Shown here piece after piece: positions 49,154 through 49,347 of a stretch of 49,347 bases of DNA (the stretch's first letter is position 1; each line of letters opens with the position of its first letter). The notes under the pieces were generated by a model that was not told where the DNA came from, did no database searches, and worked only from the letters and a program-made list of their open reading frames with translations. Made by a program: the position numbers and the translations under genes. The DNA comes from Lachnospiraceae bacterium UBA7729 (GTDB taxonomy: Bacteria > Bacillota > Clostridia > Lachnospirales > Lachnospiraceae): assembly GCA_002482005.1 (NCBI GenBank), contig DLFD01000022.1:1-49347 (forward strand), in the 5' to 3' direction.

Positions 49154-49347
49154 ATGGGACGGATGCAGCTGCCGGAAGAATTCAGAGATGAGATGAAAAA
49201 GATTCTGGGAGACGAGTATGAGACATTCCTCGCTTCCTATGGGAAACCAGCCAGAAAGGGACTGAGACTGAACCTGCTGAAGCTGGAGAGAGATGCAGAC
49301 GATCCGGAACCCAGCCAGCCGGGTGCCGGCGATGCAGACGATCCGGA
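49154..49347 (+). CDS. RsmB/NOP-family RNA (cytosine-5) methyltransferase, 5' part
   Basis: The gene runs off the window. Its first 64 codons read MGRMQLPEEFRDEMKKILGD and continue with YETFLASYGKPARKGLRLNLLKLE, the start typical of clostridial RsmB/NOP (Nop2/Sun) rRNA methyltransferases of the RsmF kind, which methylate cytosine C5 in 16S rRNA. The ATG at 49154 has AAGGA five bases upstream; ATG 49163 is an alternative. The last visible bases repeat a 17-bp motif seen 39 bp earlier, in frame, so an acidic 13-residue repeat (ADDPEPSQPGAGD) may begin here. Confidence 0.75.
   Translation, partial: MGRMQLPEEFRDEMKKILGDEYETFLASYGKPARKGLRLNLLKLERDADDPEPSQPGAGDADDP

Overview
The window looks like a chromosomal segment of a spore-lineage, low-G+C-phylum anaerobe of the class Clostridia, most likely the Lachnospiraceae. 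The evidence is the gene content: SpoVG, the paired GlgC/GlgD, DnaD plus a DnaI-type loader, HPr kinase next to a ROK glucokinase, a PurO-type IMP cyclohydrolase beside a free-standing AICAR transformylase, a zinc-ribbon MscL, a DUF5685 protein and a VanW-domain protein. Codon use is fairly G+C-rich (roughly the low fifties by eye), except for the first ~1.3 kb. I cannot name a genus or species from this alone.

Layout. 1-1300: an A/T-richer, gene-poor patch with an XRE-type membrane-anchored regulator and what looks like the broken-off tail of a uvrA-like gene. 1295-1455: a tRNA-Leu(AAG) with promoter and terminator. 1749-4731: LUD-domain protein, oligoendopeptidase F and a small unknown protein. 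5028-5504 (minus): MscL. 6092-9403: SbcD/SbcC-like (YhaO/YhaN-like) nuclease pair. 9742-11649: the last two steps of purine synthesis (AICAR transformylase and IMP cyclohydrolase), flanked by two 22-bp, five-unit tandem arrays. 11900-12220: an array of degenerate palindromic repeats. 12406-17668 (minus): prs, dnaI, dnaD, murC. 17926-22431: glycogen genes glgC-glgD, spoVG, malQ. 22444-26375: an acyltransferase and a two-component system. 26526-28452: zinc-ribbon membrane protein, DUF5685 protein and J-domain protein. 28530-32387: cobT, a cytidylate-kinase-like protein and ftsH. 32608-37299: PAP2 protein, uvrC, hprK, glk. 37714-40529: small membrane protein, VanW protein, AIR-synthase-like protein. 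40653-44160: Lrp regulator with aminotransferase, then cstA behind a structured leader. 44392-48377: membrane/coiled-coil protein, MoxR ATPase and VWA protein. 48480-48815 (minus): small unknown protein. 49154-end: the start of a Nop2/Sun-type rRNA methyltransferase.

How it works together. Most of the window is core housekeeping: PRPP supply (prs) converges on late purine synthesis (purO-purH); glgC/glgD and malQ make and remodel glycogen; hprK and glk link sugar phosphorylation to carbon control; dnaD/dnaI load the replicative helicase; the yhaO/yhaN-like pair and uvrC serve DNA repair. No phage, complete insertion sequence, CRISPR array or secondary-metabolite cluster was seen.

The unusual content lies between and at the ends of genes. 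There is a family of hairpins that sits directly behind terminators and shows compensatory changes, a ~51-bp spaced array of palindromes between purH and prs, and many short tandem repeats (18, 22, 28, 34, 39 and 48 bp). Several of these start on or over a stop codon or duplicate codons in frame. The cstA leader and one short promoter-to-terminator interval are candidates for undescribed RNAs. All coordinates and motif reads were made by eye from the sequence; no database search was run.
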